Source of the DNA: Planctomycetota bacterium
Lineage (GTDB): Bacteria; Planctomycetota; Planctomycetia; JALXBF01
Reading direction: 5' to 3'
Length of the DNA stretch: 64,000 nt
Assembly (NCBI GenBank): GCA_026991575.1
Contig: JALXBF010000179.1
Location: forward strand, 33,554-97,553
The number at the start of each line of letters is the position of its first letter. Within the stretch, counting starts at the first letter, position 1. The notes beneath the pieces are model-generated. The model was not told the DNA's origin. It searched no databases and was given only the letters and a program-made list of their open reading frames with translations. Both the position numbers and the translations under genes were made by a program. Of the stretch, positions 33,924 to 42,758 are shown in pieces.

Positions 33924-35429
33924 ATGCGCATTGCGATGGCGGCCCCGGAGATGGCTCCGCTCGCCAAGGTCGGCGGCCTGGGCGATGTGCTTGGCGCCCT
34001 CCCCGCAGCACTGGAAAAGCTGGGCCACGAAGTCTCTGTGGTCTTGCCGTTCTACCGTCAGGTGGCTCAGAACGAAACGGTGCCCATCCGGCCCACGGTG
34101 CACGTCGTCACGGTGCCGATCGGGACGCGCAAAGTCTGGGCCCGAGTCCACCGCGCTACGCTGCCCGATTCGGGGGTCGAGGTCTACTTGATCGACTGCC
34201 CGGAGTACTACGATAGGCCCGAAATCTACGGCACCGGGGGCCGTGACTACAAGGACAATGCGGAACGATTCGTGTTCCTGTGCCGTGCCGCTGTGGAGCT
34301 ATGGCGTTTGCTGGAGCTGAGCCCGGACGTCATCCACGTGCACGACTGGCCTACCGGGCTGATTCCAGTGTATGTAGCCGAAATGTACCGACCTCGGTAC
34401 GGCTGCTTTGACCGCACCGTAACCGTGCTCACGATCCACAACCTCGCCTACCAGGGCCAATTCTGGCACTGGGACATGGTGCTGACCGGGCTGGACTGGC
34501 AGCTATTCCACTGGCAAAAGCTGGAGTTCCAGGGCCATCTGAACTTTCTGAAAGCAGCCATTGTGTACGCGGACGGAATCACCACCGTCTCACGCACGTA
34601 CGCCCGCGAGATCCTGACACCGGAGTACGGACACGGGCTCGATGCTGTGCTCCGTTCGCGAGCGGACCGGCTGTGGGGGATCATCAACGGTGTGGACTAC
34701 CGTATCTGGAACCCGGCTACGGATCCGCACATCCCATGCCGCTATGGTCCGGAGACGGTTCGTGAGGGGAAGCGCGCGTGCAAGGCGGCGTTGCAGCAAG
34801 AACTGGGGCTAGAGGTCCGGGCCGACCGACCACTGATTGCCCAGATCGGTCGCCTGGATCCGCAGAAGGGCTGGGACCTGGTGCAGTCGGTCGCCGAGCA
34901 ACTGCTGGAACGCGGCGTGCAGTACGTTGCGCTGGGCACAGGACAGACGCAGTACGAGCAGTGGTTGCGGGCGTTGGCGTGTGAGCACCCGGGCCAGGTT
35001 GCGGCTCTGATCCGGTTCGACGAGCCAATGGCTCACCGTATCGAGGCTGGTGCCGACATGTTCCTGATGCCCAGCCGGTTCGAGCCGTGTGGCCTGAATC
35101 AACTCTACAGCCTGAAGTACGGCACGGTTCCGATCGTGCGCGCGGTGGGGGGGCTGGCCGATACGGTAACGGACACCACCGATGAAACGCTCGCCAACGG
35201 CACGGCCACCGGGTTTGTGTTCCGGGAGTACGAGCCGGAGGCGCTCCTGGCCGCCGTGGATCGTGCCCTGAGGTGCTACCGCGATGCGGCATGTTGGTGG
35301 CAGATTGTGCGCAACGGGATGATCCAGGACTGGTCATGGGAGCGAACAGCACGGGAATACGAGCGGGTCTACGAAGAGCTGCGTCGCGTTCGGGCTGATC
35401 AGGCAACGGTTGTTTCGACCGAGACCTGA
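33924..35429 (+). CDS. glgA: Glycogen synthase (GT5)
   Basis: GlgA transfers glucose from ADP-glucose (or UDP-glucose) to the non-reducing end of an alpha-1,4-glucan. The 501 residues match bacterial GlgA. The N-terminal donor loop motif KxGGL is present as LAKVGGLGDVLGALP (residues 13-27). VIHVHDWPTGLIPVY, TVLTIHNLAYQGQF and INGVDYRIWNP are all GT5 signatures. The second Rossmann half has QIGRLDPQKGWDL, SRFEPCGLNQLYSLKYGTVPIVRAVGGLADTV, which includes the catalytic E and nucleotide-binding residues. AGGAGG precedes the ATG. It is the first gene of an alpha-glucan operon. Confidence 0.96.
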   Translation: MRIAMAAPEMAPLAKVGGLGDVLGALPAALEKLGHEVSVVLPFYRQVAQNETVPIRPTVHVVTVPIGTRKVWARVHRATLPDSGVEVYLIDCPEYYDRPEIYGTGGRDYKDNAERFVFLCRAAVELWRLLELSPDVIHVHDWPTGLIPVYVAEMYRPRYGCFDRTVTVLTIHNLAYQGQFWHWDMVLTGLDWQLFHWQKLEFQGHLNFLKAAIVYADGITTVSRTYAREILTPEYGHGLDAVLRSRADRLWGIINGVDYRIWNPATDPHIPCRYGPETVREGKRACKAALQQELGLEVRADRPLIAQIGRLDPQKGWDLVQSVAEQLLERGVQYVALGTGQTQYEQWLRALACEHPGQVAALIRFDEPMAHRIEAGADMFLMPSRFEPCGLNQLYSLKYGTVPIVRAVGGLADTVTDTTDETLANGTATGFVFREYEPEALLAAVDRALRCYRDAACWWQIVRNGMIQDWSWERTAREYERVYEELRRVRADQATVVSTET

Positions 35430-35478
35430 TTCACGCCCCCGGCCGGGTGCGTTTGAGCCGATGAGGAGCCGACCAGGC

Positions 35479-37668
35479 ATGCAGCCATTACATCTGGCCA
35501 TCATCTGGCATCACCATCAGCCGTACTACGCCGATGATGTGGCCGACGAGGTCGAGCTGCCCTGGGTGCGCCTGCACGGCTCGAAGGACTACTGGGGCAT
35601 GGCCCGCCACCTGGAGCAGCACCTAGGGATCCGTGTCACCATCAACCTGGTGCCCTCGCTCGTGCTCCAGTTGCTGGACTACGCCGAACATGGTCGTGAA
35701 GACCGACTGCTACGCATCGCACGCATTCCAGCGGATTCGCTCAGCCGCGACGAAGCCCTCTACCTGCTTGAGCAGGGCTTCATGGCCAACCTAGACCATA
35801 TGATCCGACCGCAGCCGCGTTACTACGAGCTGTGGCGACTGCGCGGTCCAGAGTTTCGCCAACCGGAGCGGGCGTTGCGTCGGTTTCGCACCCAGGATTT
35901 ACGGGACTTGCAGGTCTGGGCGAATCTGGCGTGGATCCATCCGCTGGCGTTCGAACAGGACCCGGAGCTGGACGAATTGCGACGCAAGGAGCGCGGCTTT
36001 ACCGAAGAGGAAAAGCTCTGGATTCTGGAACGTCAGCTTGAGTTGGTGCGCGAGGTGCTGCCCAAGTACCGAAAGCTCATGGAACAGGGCCGCATCGAGA
36101 TCAGCACGTCGCCGTTCTTCCACCCGATCCTGCCTTTGTTGCTGGACCGCCGCCTGGCACGCGCCGCCCACCCCGAACTGCCGCTGCCGGCCTATGACGG
36201 CGGCTACCCGGAGGATGCCCGCTGGCACGTCCGCGAGGCATTGGACTACATGCAGAGCGTGCTGGCACGGCGTCCCGCTGGGATGTGGCCCTCGGAGGGA
36301 GCCGTCTGTGACGCCATGGTGCCACTGTTGGCCGACGAAGGGGTCCGGTGGATCGCCACCGATGAGCAGATCCTGACGCTCAGCGTCGACGGCCGGGTGA
36401 GTCGCGAGGCGGGCACCGGCTACGTACGGAACCCGCATCTGCTGTACCAGCCGTGGTGGGCGCTGGCTGAGGACCGGTCTCTGGCGGTGCTGTTCCGGGA
36501 CCGCGCTCTTAGCGACCTGATCGGATTCCACTACCAGAAGGTCGAGCCGCGCGCGGCAGCTGCCGACTTCCTGAGTAAACTGCACGCCATCCGACACGCG
36601 GTCGACAGCGACACGCGGCCGCCGCTGGTGACCATCGTGCTCGACGGCGAGAACAGTTGGGAGTACTACCCTGGCGGCGGTGTCGAGTTCTTGAGGGTGT
36701 TGTACGGGGAGCTTCAGCGCGCCGATTGGGTGCGCACCTGCTCTGTTTCCGAGTACCTCACGGACTACCCGCCGGACGACACGCTACCGCGCTTGTTCCC
36801 GGGAAGCTGGGTGGACCACAGTTTCGCGATCTGGATCGGCCATGAGGAGGATCGCCGCGCGTGGGACCTGTTGGACCGCACGCGCCAGCAGCTTGTCGAC
36901 GCCGAGCAAGACGGACGCCTGGACCGGGCCACGTCTGCCCGTGCCTGGCGGGAGATCTACATCGCCGAAGGCAGCGACTGGTTCTGGTGGTACGGTGACG
37001 AGCATCCCAGCGCGCAGATAGAGCTGTTTGACTACCTGTTTCGCAAACACCTCCAGAACGTGTACGCCTTGCTCGGGCAAACTGTTCCGGCGGAATTGCT
37101 GCAGCCGATCCACATCGAGAAACGGGTCGCTGCCTACAGCCAACCGACCGCTTTCCTGAACGTCCAACCGGACGGCCAACCGCGTTTCTTCGAGTGGACG
37201 GGGGCGGGCCTGTACGTGGCCAACGGAACGCGCGGTCGTCCCGGTAGGATGGGACAGATGTGTACGGCGCTGTGGTTTGGCTTTTCGCGTGAAGAGCTGT
37301 ACGTCCGGCTGGACACGGTGGAGCGGACCCGTGACGCGTTGCGGGTGATCGATGTCATTCGTTTCGTGTTCTTGAAACCGTGCGACCTGATCATTGAGCT
37401 AGCCAAGCCTTCGGACGCTGCACGGAGCGTGCGGATCAGTCGAAACGGTCGACCGCTCTCACCGCCGGCACCGGTTCGGATTGGCGTCGATGCTGTGCTG
37501 GAGATGACCGTGCCGTTAGCTTTGCTGGATGGCCGGCCCGGGACGTCGGTGTCATTCTTCGTTGAGCTGTTTCATGGCCCCACCAGCGTGGATCGGCTCC
37601 CCCGTGAGGGGACAATCGACACGGCAGTGCCGCAGGAAGATTTCGAAGTGGCCATGTGGATGGCCTGA
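35479..37668 (+). CDS. Glycoside hydrolase family 57 protein, amylase/amylopullulanase type
   Basis: The start is the ATG at 35479 (MQPLHLAIIWHHHQPYY) with GAGGAG ten bases upstream, giving 729 residues; earlier in-frame starts overlap glgA. GH57 motifs are in order: IIWHHHQPYY (residues 8-17), the nucleophile block GMWPSEGAV with E273, and the acid/base block IVLDGENSWEYYPGGG with D389. After the catalytic (beta/alpha)7 barrel and helical bundle, a C-terminal beta domain from about 560 (FFEWTGAGLYVANG, ELYVRLDTVER) resembles the accessory domain of amylopullulanases. It probably cuts alpha-1,4 or alpha-1,6 links in the cytoplasmic glucan made by GlgA. No signal peptide is seen. Confidence 0.92.
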   Translation: MQPLHLAIIWHHHQPYYADDVADEVELPWVRLHGSKDYWGMARHLEQHLGIRVTINLVPSLVLQLLDYAEHGREDRLLRIARIPADSLSRDEALYLLEQGFMANLDHMIRPQPRYYELWRLRGPEFRQPERALRRFRTQDLRDLQVWANLAWIHPLAFEQDPELDELRRKERGFTEEEKLWILERQLELVREVLPKYRKLMEQGRIEISTSPFFHPILPLLLDRRLARAAHPELPLPAYDGGYPEDARWHVREALDYMQSVLARRPAGMWPSEGAVCDAMVPLLADEGVRWIATDEQILTLSVDGRVSREAGTGYVRNPHLLYQPWWALAEDRSLAVLFRDRALSDLIGFHYQKVEPRAAAADFLSKLHAIRHAVDSDTRPPLVTIVLDGENSWEYYPGGGVEFLRVLYGELQRADWVRTCSVSEYLTDYPPDDTLPRLFPGSWVDHSFAIWIGHEEDRRAWDLLDRTRQQLVDAEQDGRLDRATSARAWREIYIAEGSDWFWWYGDEHPSAQIELFDYLFRKHLQNVYALLGQTVPAELLQPIHIEKRVAAYSQPTAFLNVQPDGQPRFFEWTGAGLYVANGTRGRPGRMGQMCTALWFGFSREELYVRLDTVERTRDALRVIDVIRFVFLKPCDLIIELAKPSDAARSVRISRNGRPLSPPAPVRIGVDAVLEMTVPLALLDGRPGTSVSFFVELFHGPTSVDRLPREGTIDTAVPQEDFEVAMWMA

Positions 37669-37713
37669 TCGGTGGCGACGACCAGGTAGCACCGGGGTAC
37701 GTGGGAGCCAGCA

Positions 37714-38799
37714 ATGAGTGAATTTCGTCGTGATCCGATTGTTGGGGATTGGGTGATCATCGCGCCCGAACGCGCCCGCCGTCCCCAGGACTACGAGCAG
37801 CTGGCTCTGCGTACCAACGGCGCCGCCTGCCCGTTCTGTGAGGGCAACGAGCAGTACACGCCGCCGGAGATCTACGCCGTGCGCCGCTCCGGCAGCTCTC
37901 CGAACGGCCCCGGTTGGCTGGTGCGGGTCGTGCCCAATCGGTTCCCGGCGCTGCGCGTGGAACACGAGCTTACGGCCCGTCCGTACGCGATGTTTGACCT
38001 GCTTGGCGGCGTCGGTGCGCATGAGGTCATCATCGAAACCCCCGAACACGTGCGCAGCTTTGCCAGCCTGCCAGAACAGCAGATTCGACAGATCGTGCGC
38101 GTCTACCACCAACGGCTCGTCGACCTGGCCCAGGACACACGCCTGGCCCAAGCGGTCATTTTCAAGAACGTCGGACATGCAGCAGGCGCATCGCTGCGCC
38201 ATAGCCACAGTCAGCTGATTGCCACGCCATTCGTGCCTCCCCGACTGGCGCGCGAGCTCCGCGGCGCCGAACACTACTACCGGGACCGCGGCCGCTGCGT
38301 CTACTGCGACATTGCCTACGAAGAAGCACAGCGCGATGAACGCGTCGTTGTCGACCTGCCGCAGATCCTTGCCTATTGCCCGTACGCCAGCCGGTTTCCG
38401 TTCGAGGTGTGGCTTCAGCCCAAGGAGCATACGAGCCACTTTGAGGACAGCGGCGAGGTGTTGTTGGAGGAACTGGCAACTGCGCTCAAGATAGTGCTCC
38501 GCAAACTGGATACCGTGCTCGAGGAGCCGGCGTTCAACTTCGTGCTCCACTCCGGCCCGTTCCGCACCGGCCCGCTGGCTCACTATCACTGGCACCTGGA
38601 GATCATGCCGCGTCTCAGCGGGGTTGCCGGCTTTGAACTGGGCAGCGACGTATTCATTAATCCCGTGCCGCCCGAGACCGCGGCAGCGTTCTTGCGCGAG
38701 GCGGAAATCGAGGTTGTCGCCAACGGCATCCACCATCACCGCCGCAACCTTCCGGCCGACGCCCTCGGTCTGCCCCGCGGCCCACAGCACAACAGCTAG
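37714..38799 (+). CDS. galT: Galactose-1-phosphate uridylyltransferase-type nucleotidylyltransferase
   Basis: GalT exchanges UMP between UDP-glucose and galactose-1-phosphate through a histidine-UMP intermediate. The 361 residues carry two zinc-type cysteine pairs (CPFC at 39-42 and CVYC further on), VVPNRFPAL, VGAHEVIIETPEH, and the active-site HSHSQ at 163-167 with H165 as the likely nucleophile. HYHWHLEIMPR closes the HIT-like fold. Many such bacterial proteins within glycogen operons may act on other sugar phosphates, for example as ADP-glucose phosphorylase-like enzymes. The location between two GH57 genes favours glucose-1-phosphate activation or release rather than galactose use. Confidence 0.9.
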   Translation: MSEFRRDPIVGDWVIIAPERARRPQDYEQLALRTNGAACPFCEGNEQYTPPEIYAVRRSGSSPNGPGWLVRVVPNRFPALRVEHELTARPYAMFDLLGGVGAHEVIIETPEHVRSFASLPEQQIRQIVRVYHQRLVDLAQDTRLAQAVIFKNVGHAAGASLRHSHSQLIATPFVPPRLARELRGAEHYYRDRGRCVYCDIAYEEAQRDERVVVDLPQILAYCPYASRFPFEVWLQPKEHTSHFEDSGEVLLEELATALKIVLRKLDTVLEEPAFNFVLHSGPFRTGPLAHYHWHLEIMPRLSGVAGFELGSDVFINPVPPETAAAFLREAEIEVVANGIHHHRRNLPADALGLPRGPQHNS

Positions 38800-38841
38800 C
38801 GCACACGACCAAGGACCGACCACCTGCCGGAGCATGACGGT

Positions 38842-41043
38842 ATGGAACCGGTTAGAGTAGCGTTCGTGGTACACAACCACCAGCCGGTGGGGAACTTCGA
38901 ACACGTGTTCGAAGCTGCTTACCGAGACGGTTATCTGCCATTCCTGGAGTTACTCGAGCAGCATGAGCACTTCCGCGTCGTCATGCACATCTCCGGCCCC
39001 TTGCTGGAGTGGCTCCAGAAGCGGCAGCCCACTTACCTGGAGCGGCTCCGTGCTCTGGTGCAACGGAGCCAGGTGGAGATCCTTGGCGGAGCGTACTACG
39101 AGCCGATTCTGTCCATGATTCCCATCCAGGACCGGTTCGATCAGATCCGGCTGTACCGCGATCGGCTCGAAGAACTGTTTGACACGGACATCCGCGGTAT
39201 GTGGTTGGCCGAACGCGTGTGGGAGCCCGGGTTCGTATCGGTCCTGGCACGAGCAGGCGTCGAGTACACGCTGTTGGACGATTTCCACTTCAGAGTGGCC
39301 GGCCTGGGTAGTGAGGAGCTCCGTGGCTATTACCTGACCGAAGACGAAGGATTACTGCTGAAGGTCTTCCCCATCAGTGAACTGCTCCGCTACTACATTC
39401 CTTTCAAAGAACCGCAAGAGACGATCGACTACTGCCGCCGCCAGGGCCAGCAAGGCCCCGGCACTGTACTGGTCTTCGGCGATGACGGCGAGAAGTTCGG
39501 CGTATGGCCTGAGACCCGGAAGCACGTGTACGAGGACCGCTGGCTGCCTCGGTTCATCGACTCCCTGCGGCACAACGCTGACTGGCTTCAGACCTGCACG
39601 CTGGCGCAGATCGTCGAAACGGTTCCTCCGCTGGGTACCGTTTACCTACCCGACTGCGCGTACCGAGAGATGACCGAATGGGCGTTGCCAACCGAACGGG
39701 CGCGCGAGCTGAAAGAACTGCAACGGCAGTTTCAGAACGACCCGCGCTGGTCGCGTGTGCGCCCGTTCATTCGGGGCGCAAGTTGGCGGAACTTCAAGGT
39801 GAAGTACCCAGAGACCAAGGAGATGTACTGCCGGATGCTGGAGGTGAGCCGGGCAGTGCAGGAGCTTAGCACGCTCGCCGGCGTCACGGACACCACTGCG
39901 GGAGAGGGAGTCGATGGGGAGTTAGTCGGGCCGGCGCGTCGGGAGCTCCATCGCGCACAGTGCAACTGCGCCTACTGGCACGGCTGGTTTGGCGGCGTCT
40001 ACTTGCCTCACCTGCGGCACGCGGTCTTCGAGCACCTGCTGAGGGCCGAGGAACTCTGCGAGTTGGCTATGCACGGCCCCGAAGGCAAGCCCTCTGCCCG
40101 GATCGCCGATTACAACCTGGACGCTCGCATGGAAGTGAAACTGTCCAACCGCACGCTTGCGGTCTACATCGCGCCGGCCATGGGGGGGATGGTGTACGAA
40201 CTGGACGTAAGGTCTGTTTACTTCAACGCGTTGGCCGTCATGTCACGCCGGCCGGAGCTCTACCACGAGGAGCTCGTTGAGCGGATTGCGCAGGACGACG
40301 CTGCCGGGCTGCTCGTAACGCGCACCGAGCCGAACGGCTCGCCCCAGTTGGTCTACGACGCATGGCGCAGGGCGTTCGGAATCGACCACGTCTACCGGTC
40401 CGTGCCCTCCTTGCAACAGTTGGCCACGAACCGGGCAGAAGAGTTGCTGGATAACCCGCTCGCGGCCTATCCGGACACCTGTGTCCGAAAGGAGCCGCCG
40501 CTTGAGTGCCTGATGCAGCGAATCGCTCGCGTAGGCGACTCCCGCATCCGGCTTTCGAAGCGGTACGTGCTCGAACCGGACGATTCGGCGCTTTCCCTGA
40601 CGTACGAAATCGAGCTGCTTGATTCCTTGCCTGAGCCATGCAGCTTCGCGCCTGAGTTCACGCTTGCCGCCATGGCGGGTAACACGCCGGACCGCTACTT
40701 GAAGCTCGACAGCGGCTCGCAGACACCCTACCTGAGCATTCCCCTGGAAGCATCCCGCTGTGGTGCCGTTAGCGTCTGTGACGAGCACATGGGCTTGACG
40801 TTGGAACTGAGCATGAGCCGTGTCGGCGGTCTGGTCAGCGTGCCGCTGGAGACGGTGAGCCAGAGTGAAGCCGGGTACGAGCGGGTTTTCCAAGGGATCG
40901 TGCTGCATCCCATCTGGCCACTGCCCACTAACCGTGGCGAACGCTTTGAGGTAACTGTTACCCTGCGGGCGATGGTCGCGCGGCCTGCCGGTCAGCCGAA
41001 CTTCCGCGCAACTGCGCACACCGCGCGATGTGCCCGGGGATGA
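38842..41043 (+). CDS. GH57 4-alpha-glucanotransferase/alpha-amylase-like enzyme
   Basis: The 733-residue enzyme matches the Thermococcus-type 4-alpha-glucanotransferase layout: catalytic GH57 domain, then DUF1925-like helical and DUF1926-like beta domains. Motifs are FVVHNHQPVGNF (8-19), ILGGAYYEPIL (80-90), MWLAERVWEP with nucleophile E124, and LVFGDDGEKFGVWP with the acid/base D214. These positions almost coincide with those in the archaeal enzyme. HGWFGGVYLPHLRHAVFEHLL near residue 380 marks the second domain. No signal peptide is present. It probably shuffles maltodextrin segments to build or degrade storage glucan together with the genes before it. Confidence 0.93.
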   Translation: MEPVRVAFVVHNHQPVGNFEHVFEAAYRDGYLPFLELLEQHEHFRVVMHISGPLLEWLQKRQPTYLERLRALVQRSQVEILGGAYYEPILSMIPIQDRFDQIRLYRDRLEELFDTDIRGMWLAERVWEPGFVSVLARAGVEYTLLDDFHFRVAGLGSEELRGYYLTEDEGLLLKVFPISELLRYYIPFKEPQETIDYCRRQGQQGPGTVLVFGDDGEKFGVWPETRKHVYEDRWLPRFIDSLRHNADWLQTCTLAQIVETVPPLGTVYLPDCAYREMTEWALPTERARELKELQRQFQNDPRWSRVRPFIRGASWRNFKVKYPETKEMYCRMLEVSRAVQELSTLAGVTDTTAGEGVDGELVGPARRELHRAQCNCAYWHGWFGGVYLPHLRHAVFEHLLRAEELCELAMHGPEGKPSARIADYNLDARMEVKLSNRTLAVYIAPAMGGMVYELDVRSVYFNALAVMSRRPELYHEELVERIAQDDAAGLLVTRTEPNGSPQLVYDAWRRAFGIDHVYRSVPSLQQLATNRAEELLDNPLAAYPDTCVRKEPPLECLMQRIARVGDSRIRLSKRYVLEPDDSALSLTYEIELLDSLPEPCSFAPEFTLAAMAGNTPDRYLKLDSGSQTPYLSIPLEASRCGAVSVCDEHMGLTLELSMSRVGGLVSVPLETVSQSEAGYERVFQGIVLHPIWPLPTNRGERFEVTVTLRAMVARPAGQPNFRATAHTARCARG

Positions 41044-41366
41044 CTCGCGCGGAAACCACGAATCGGCAACTGGCCTGCTCGTGCAGGCGCAAGCCTGGTT
41101 CCGCACAGACGTGTCTCCACCGGGCGCCGCTGCTCATCGCCTGCCCCCGTTGCATCTCGGCATCCCGGGGCGATCCCGCTGGATGGGGGGAAAGTGTTGG
41201 GCGATGCGGGCAGCCGGCCCATTGCGGGGACTCGTCGCTTGGATACAGCCAAATCCGGTGGTCCCAAGTCCAGCACCTGCAGTTCAGTGTCCTGGTGCTG
41301 ACTGCCGATAGTCACGATAACGGCGGGAGCAGATGGATGCTGGGAAACCGGTGAGGGAATGGCGCG
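41044..41366. other. Intergenic region after the glucan operon
   Basis: The 323 bases contain no convincing gene. One plus-strand frame encodes CPRC and RCGQPAHC pairs that distantly recall a zinc ribbon, but its remaining sequence looks random and no ribosome site is visible. No hairpin with a U-run was found after the GH57 stop. Confidence 0.4.
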
Positions 41367-42758
41367 ATGGACGGCCTGCGGCGGACCGCCACGGCATGGA
41401 TGCTAGCTGTGCTGGTGTTTTCCGGCTGCAAGCACTTCGAGGTGACGGCCGTTCCACTGTCCCGTTGGAACTGCGATGAACCGGAGGGGATACCGTTCTA
41501 CTTGCCTAAGCCGCTGCTGATCATCACCAAGAACGTCCACTTCGTGGAATCCGAGAAGATCGGGTTGACAGACACGGCACCGATCCCGAATCAGTACGAT
41601 GATCAGGCCAAGTACGCTGACGTGAACGCGCGGACCGATTTCCGTGGTCTGCCTGGCGGGGAGACCAGCTATCGCGAAGCGGCTGGCAGCACCGGTTCGA
41701 CGGTCGCGGCCGGAGGAGCCGCGTCCGTTTCCGGCCAACATCTCTTCGCGCCAAAGCCGCCGTATCTGTCCGCAGAGACCGCGCCTGGGGACGGGCTTTT
41801 TCCGCACACGTTCTTCACGGTTCAGATCGTCTTCGTGCCCGATCTGACGCAGAAGTATGGCCTGCGCATCCGGGGCGGGGGACCGGGCGAGGTCCGCGCT
41901 GCGTTGAACCTGGTCAATGGCTGGATGTTCACCGGGCTGGGGCCGTTCTACTTCAAGGACAGTTCCACGGCCCAGAACATCCTTGCCGCTGGTATCGGCT
42001 CGAACCTGATGGCCGGTGGCGTTGCGGACGTGGTGCGTAGTTTGGCAGAGCTGAGGCGAGCCGCGCCGGATGGGGGGATCACGCCCGAGCAGCTCGAACG
42101 CGCATTGGCTCCGATGCGCGAGGCGATGCGCCTCGCCGCCACGACGCCCCGGTTCGATCTGCAGCCGGGCACGCTGGCCGACTACGCCGAGATCTACGTC
42201 TACGAGCCAAGCCTAACCCCGGACGGGCAGATGACCTGGCAGCAGGTGACCGCGTTGAAGTTCAACCGCGAGTACCTGGGCTACTACACGGGGCGGCAAC
42301 CGCCTGCCGACACCTTATCCGGACCGCCTGAGCCTGCGGCACAAGCACCGGCTGATGTGCAAACCGGGGCAGACACTGCCAGATCGCCGGCTGGCGCTGG
42401 TCCGAACGGCACGCTCGAAGCGGCTCTGGTCGCGCGAGCGCTGGGACTGCCGCCGTCGGCACTGGAGCCGCTGGAAACTGCGGCCACCGCATCCGATCAC
42501 CCCGTGTCGCGACGTGGACACAGGCACAGCCTGATGCGCTCGGTCCCGGTGCTGCGGCACTTCGTGCCCCGCCGCGTGCGCGAGCAGCACGTGCGCGTCG
42601 ATCTGGACCGGTTTGCTCAGCAGCTCACTGGGCCAGCCGCCGGGTCAGAGCCGCCACTGCGCGACTGGGCCGCGGACTATCCTGATGGCGCCGACCAGAA
42701 TGACAACTCCGCGGAGCCGGTCAGCCCGCGAAGCGCTCCTGAGCCGCAGAGGCCTTAG
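41367..42758 (+). CDS. Lipoprotein of unknown function
   Basis: The 463-residue product has a signal peptide with a lipobox (VFSGC, Cys about residue 21). A conserved-looking segment follows (EGIPFYLPKPLLIITKNVHF), then a Gly/Ser-rich insert, a beta-like core (FFTVQIVFVPDLTQKYGLRIRGG, EVRAALNLVNGWMFTGLGPFYFKD) and a helical part with ITPEQLERALAPMREAMRLA. The last third is Pro/Ala-rich and basic, ending in a polar tail. I do not recognise a family. It stands alone, convergent with the DTG surface protein, and the two coding ends overlap by four bases. Confidence 0.75.
   Translation: MDGLRRTATAWMLAVLVFSGCKHFEVTAVPLSRWNCDEPEGIPFYLPKPLLIITKNVHFVESEKIGLTDTAPIPNQYDDQAKYADVNARTDFRGLPGGETSYREAAGSTGSTVAAGGAASVSGQHLFAPKPPYLSAETAPGDGLFPHTFFTVQIVFVPDLTQKYGLRIRGGGPGEVRAALNLVNGWMFTGLGPFYFKDSSTAQNILAAGIGSNLMAGGVADVVRSLAELRRAAPDGGITPEQLERALAPMREAMRLAATTPRFDLQPGTLADYAEIYVYEPSLTPDGQMTWQQVTALKFNREYLGYYTGRQPPADTLSGPPEPAAQAPADVQTGADTARSPAGAGPNGTLEAALVARALGLPPSALEPLETAATASDHPVSRRGHRHSLMRSVPVLRHFVPRRVREQHVRVDLDRFAQQLTGPAAGSEPPLRDWAADYPDGADQNDNSAEPVSPRSAPEPQRP

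Noticed and set aside
41028..41354. Possible small zinc-ribbon protein (CPRC and RCGQPAHC)
   Set aside because: It overlaps the end of the GH57 gene, has no ribosome site, and the rest of the peptide looks random.
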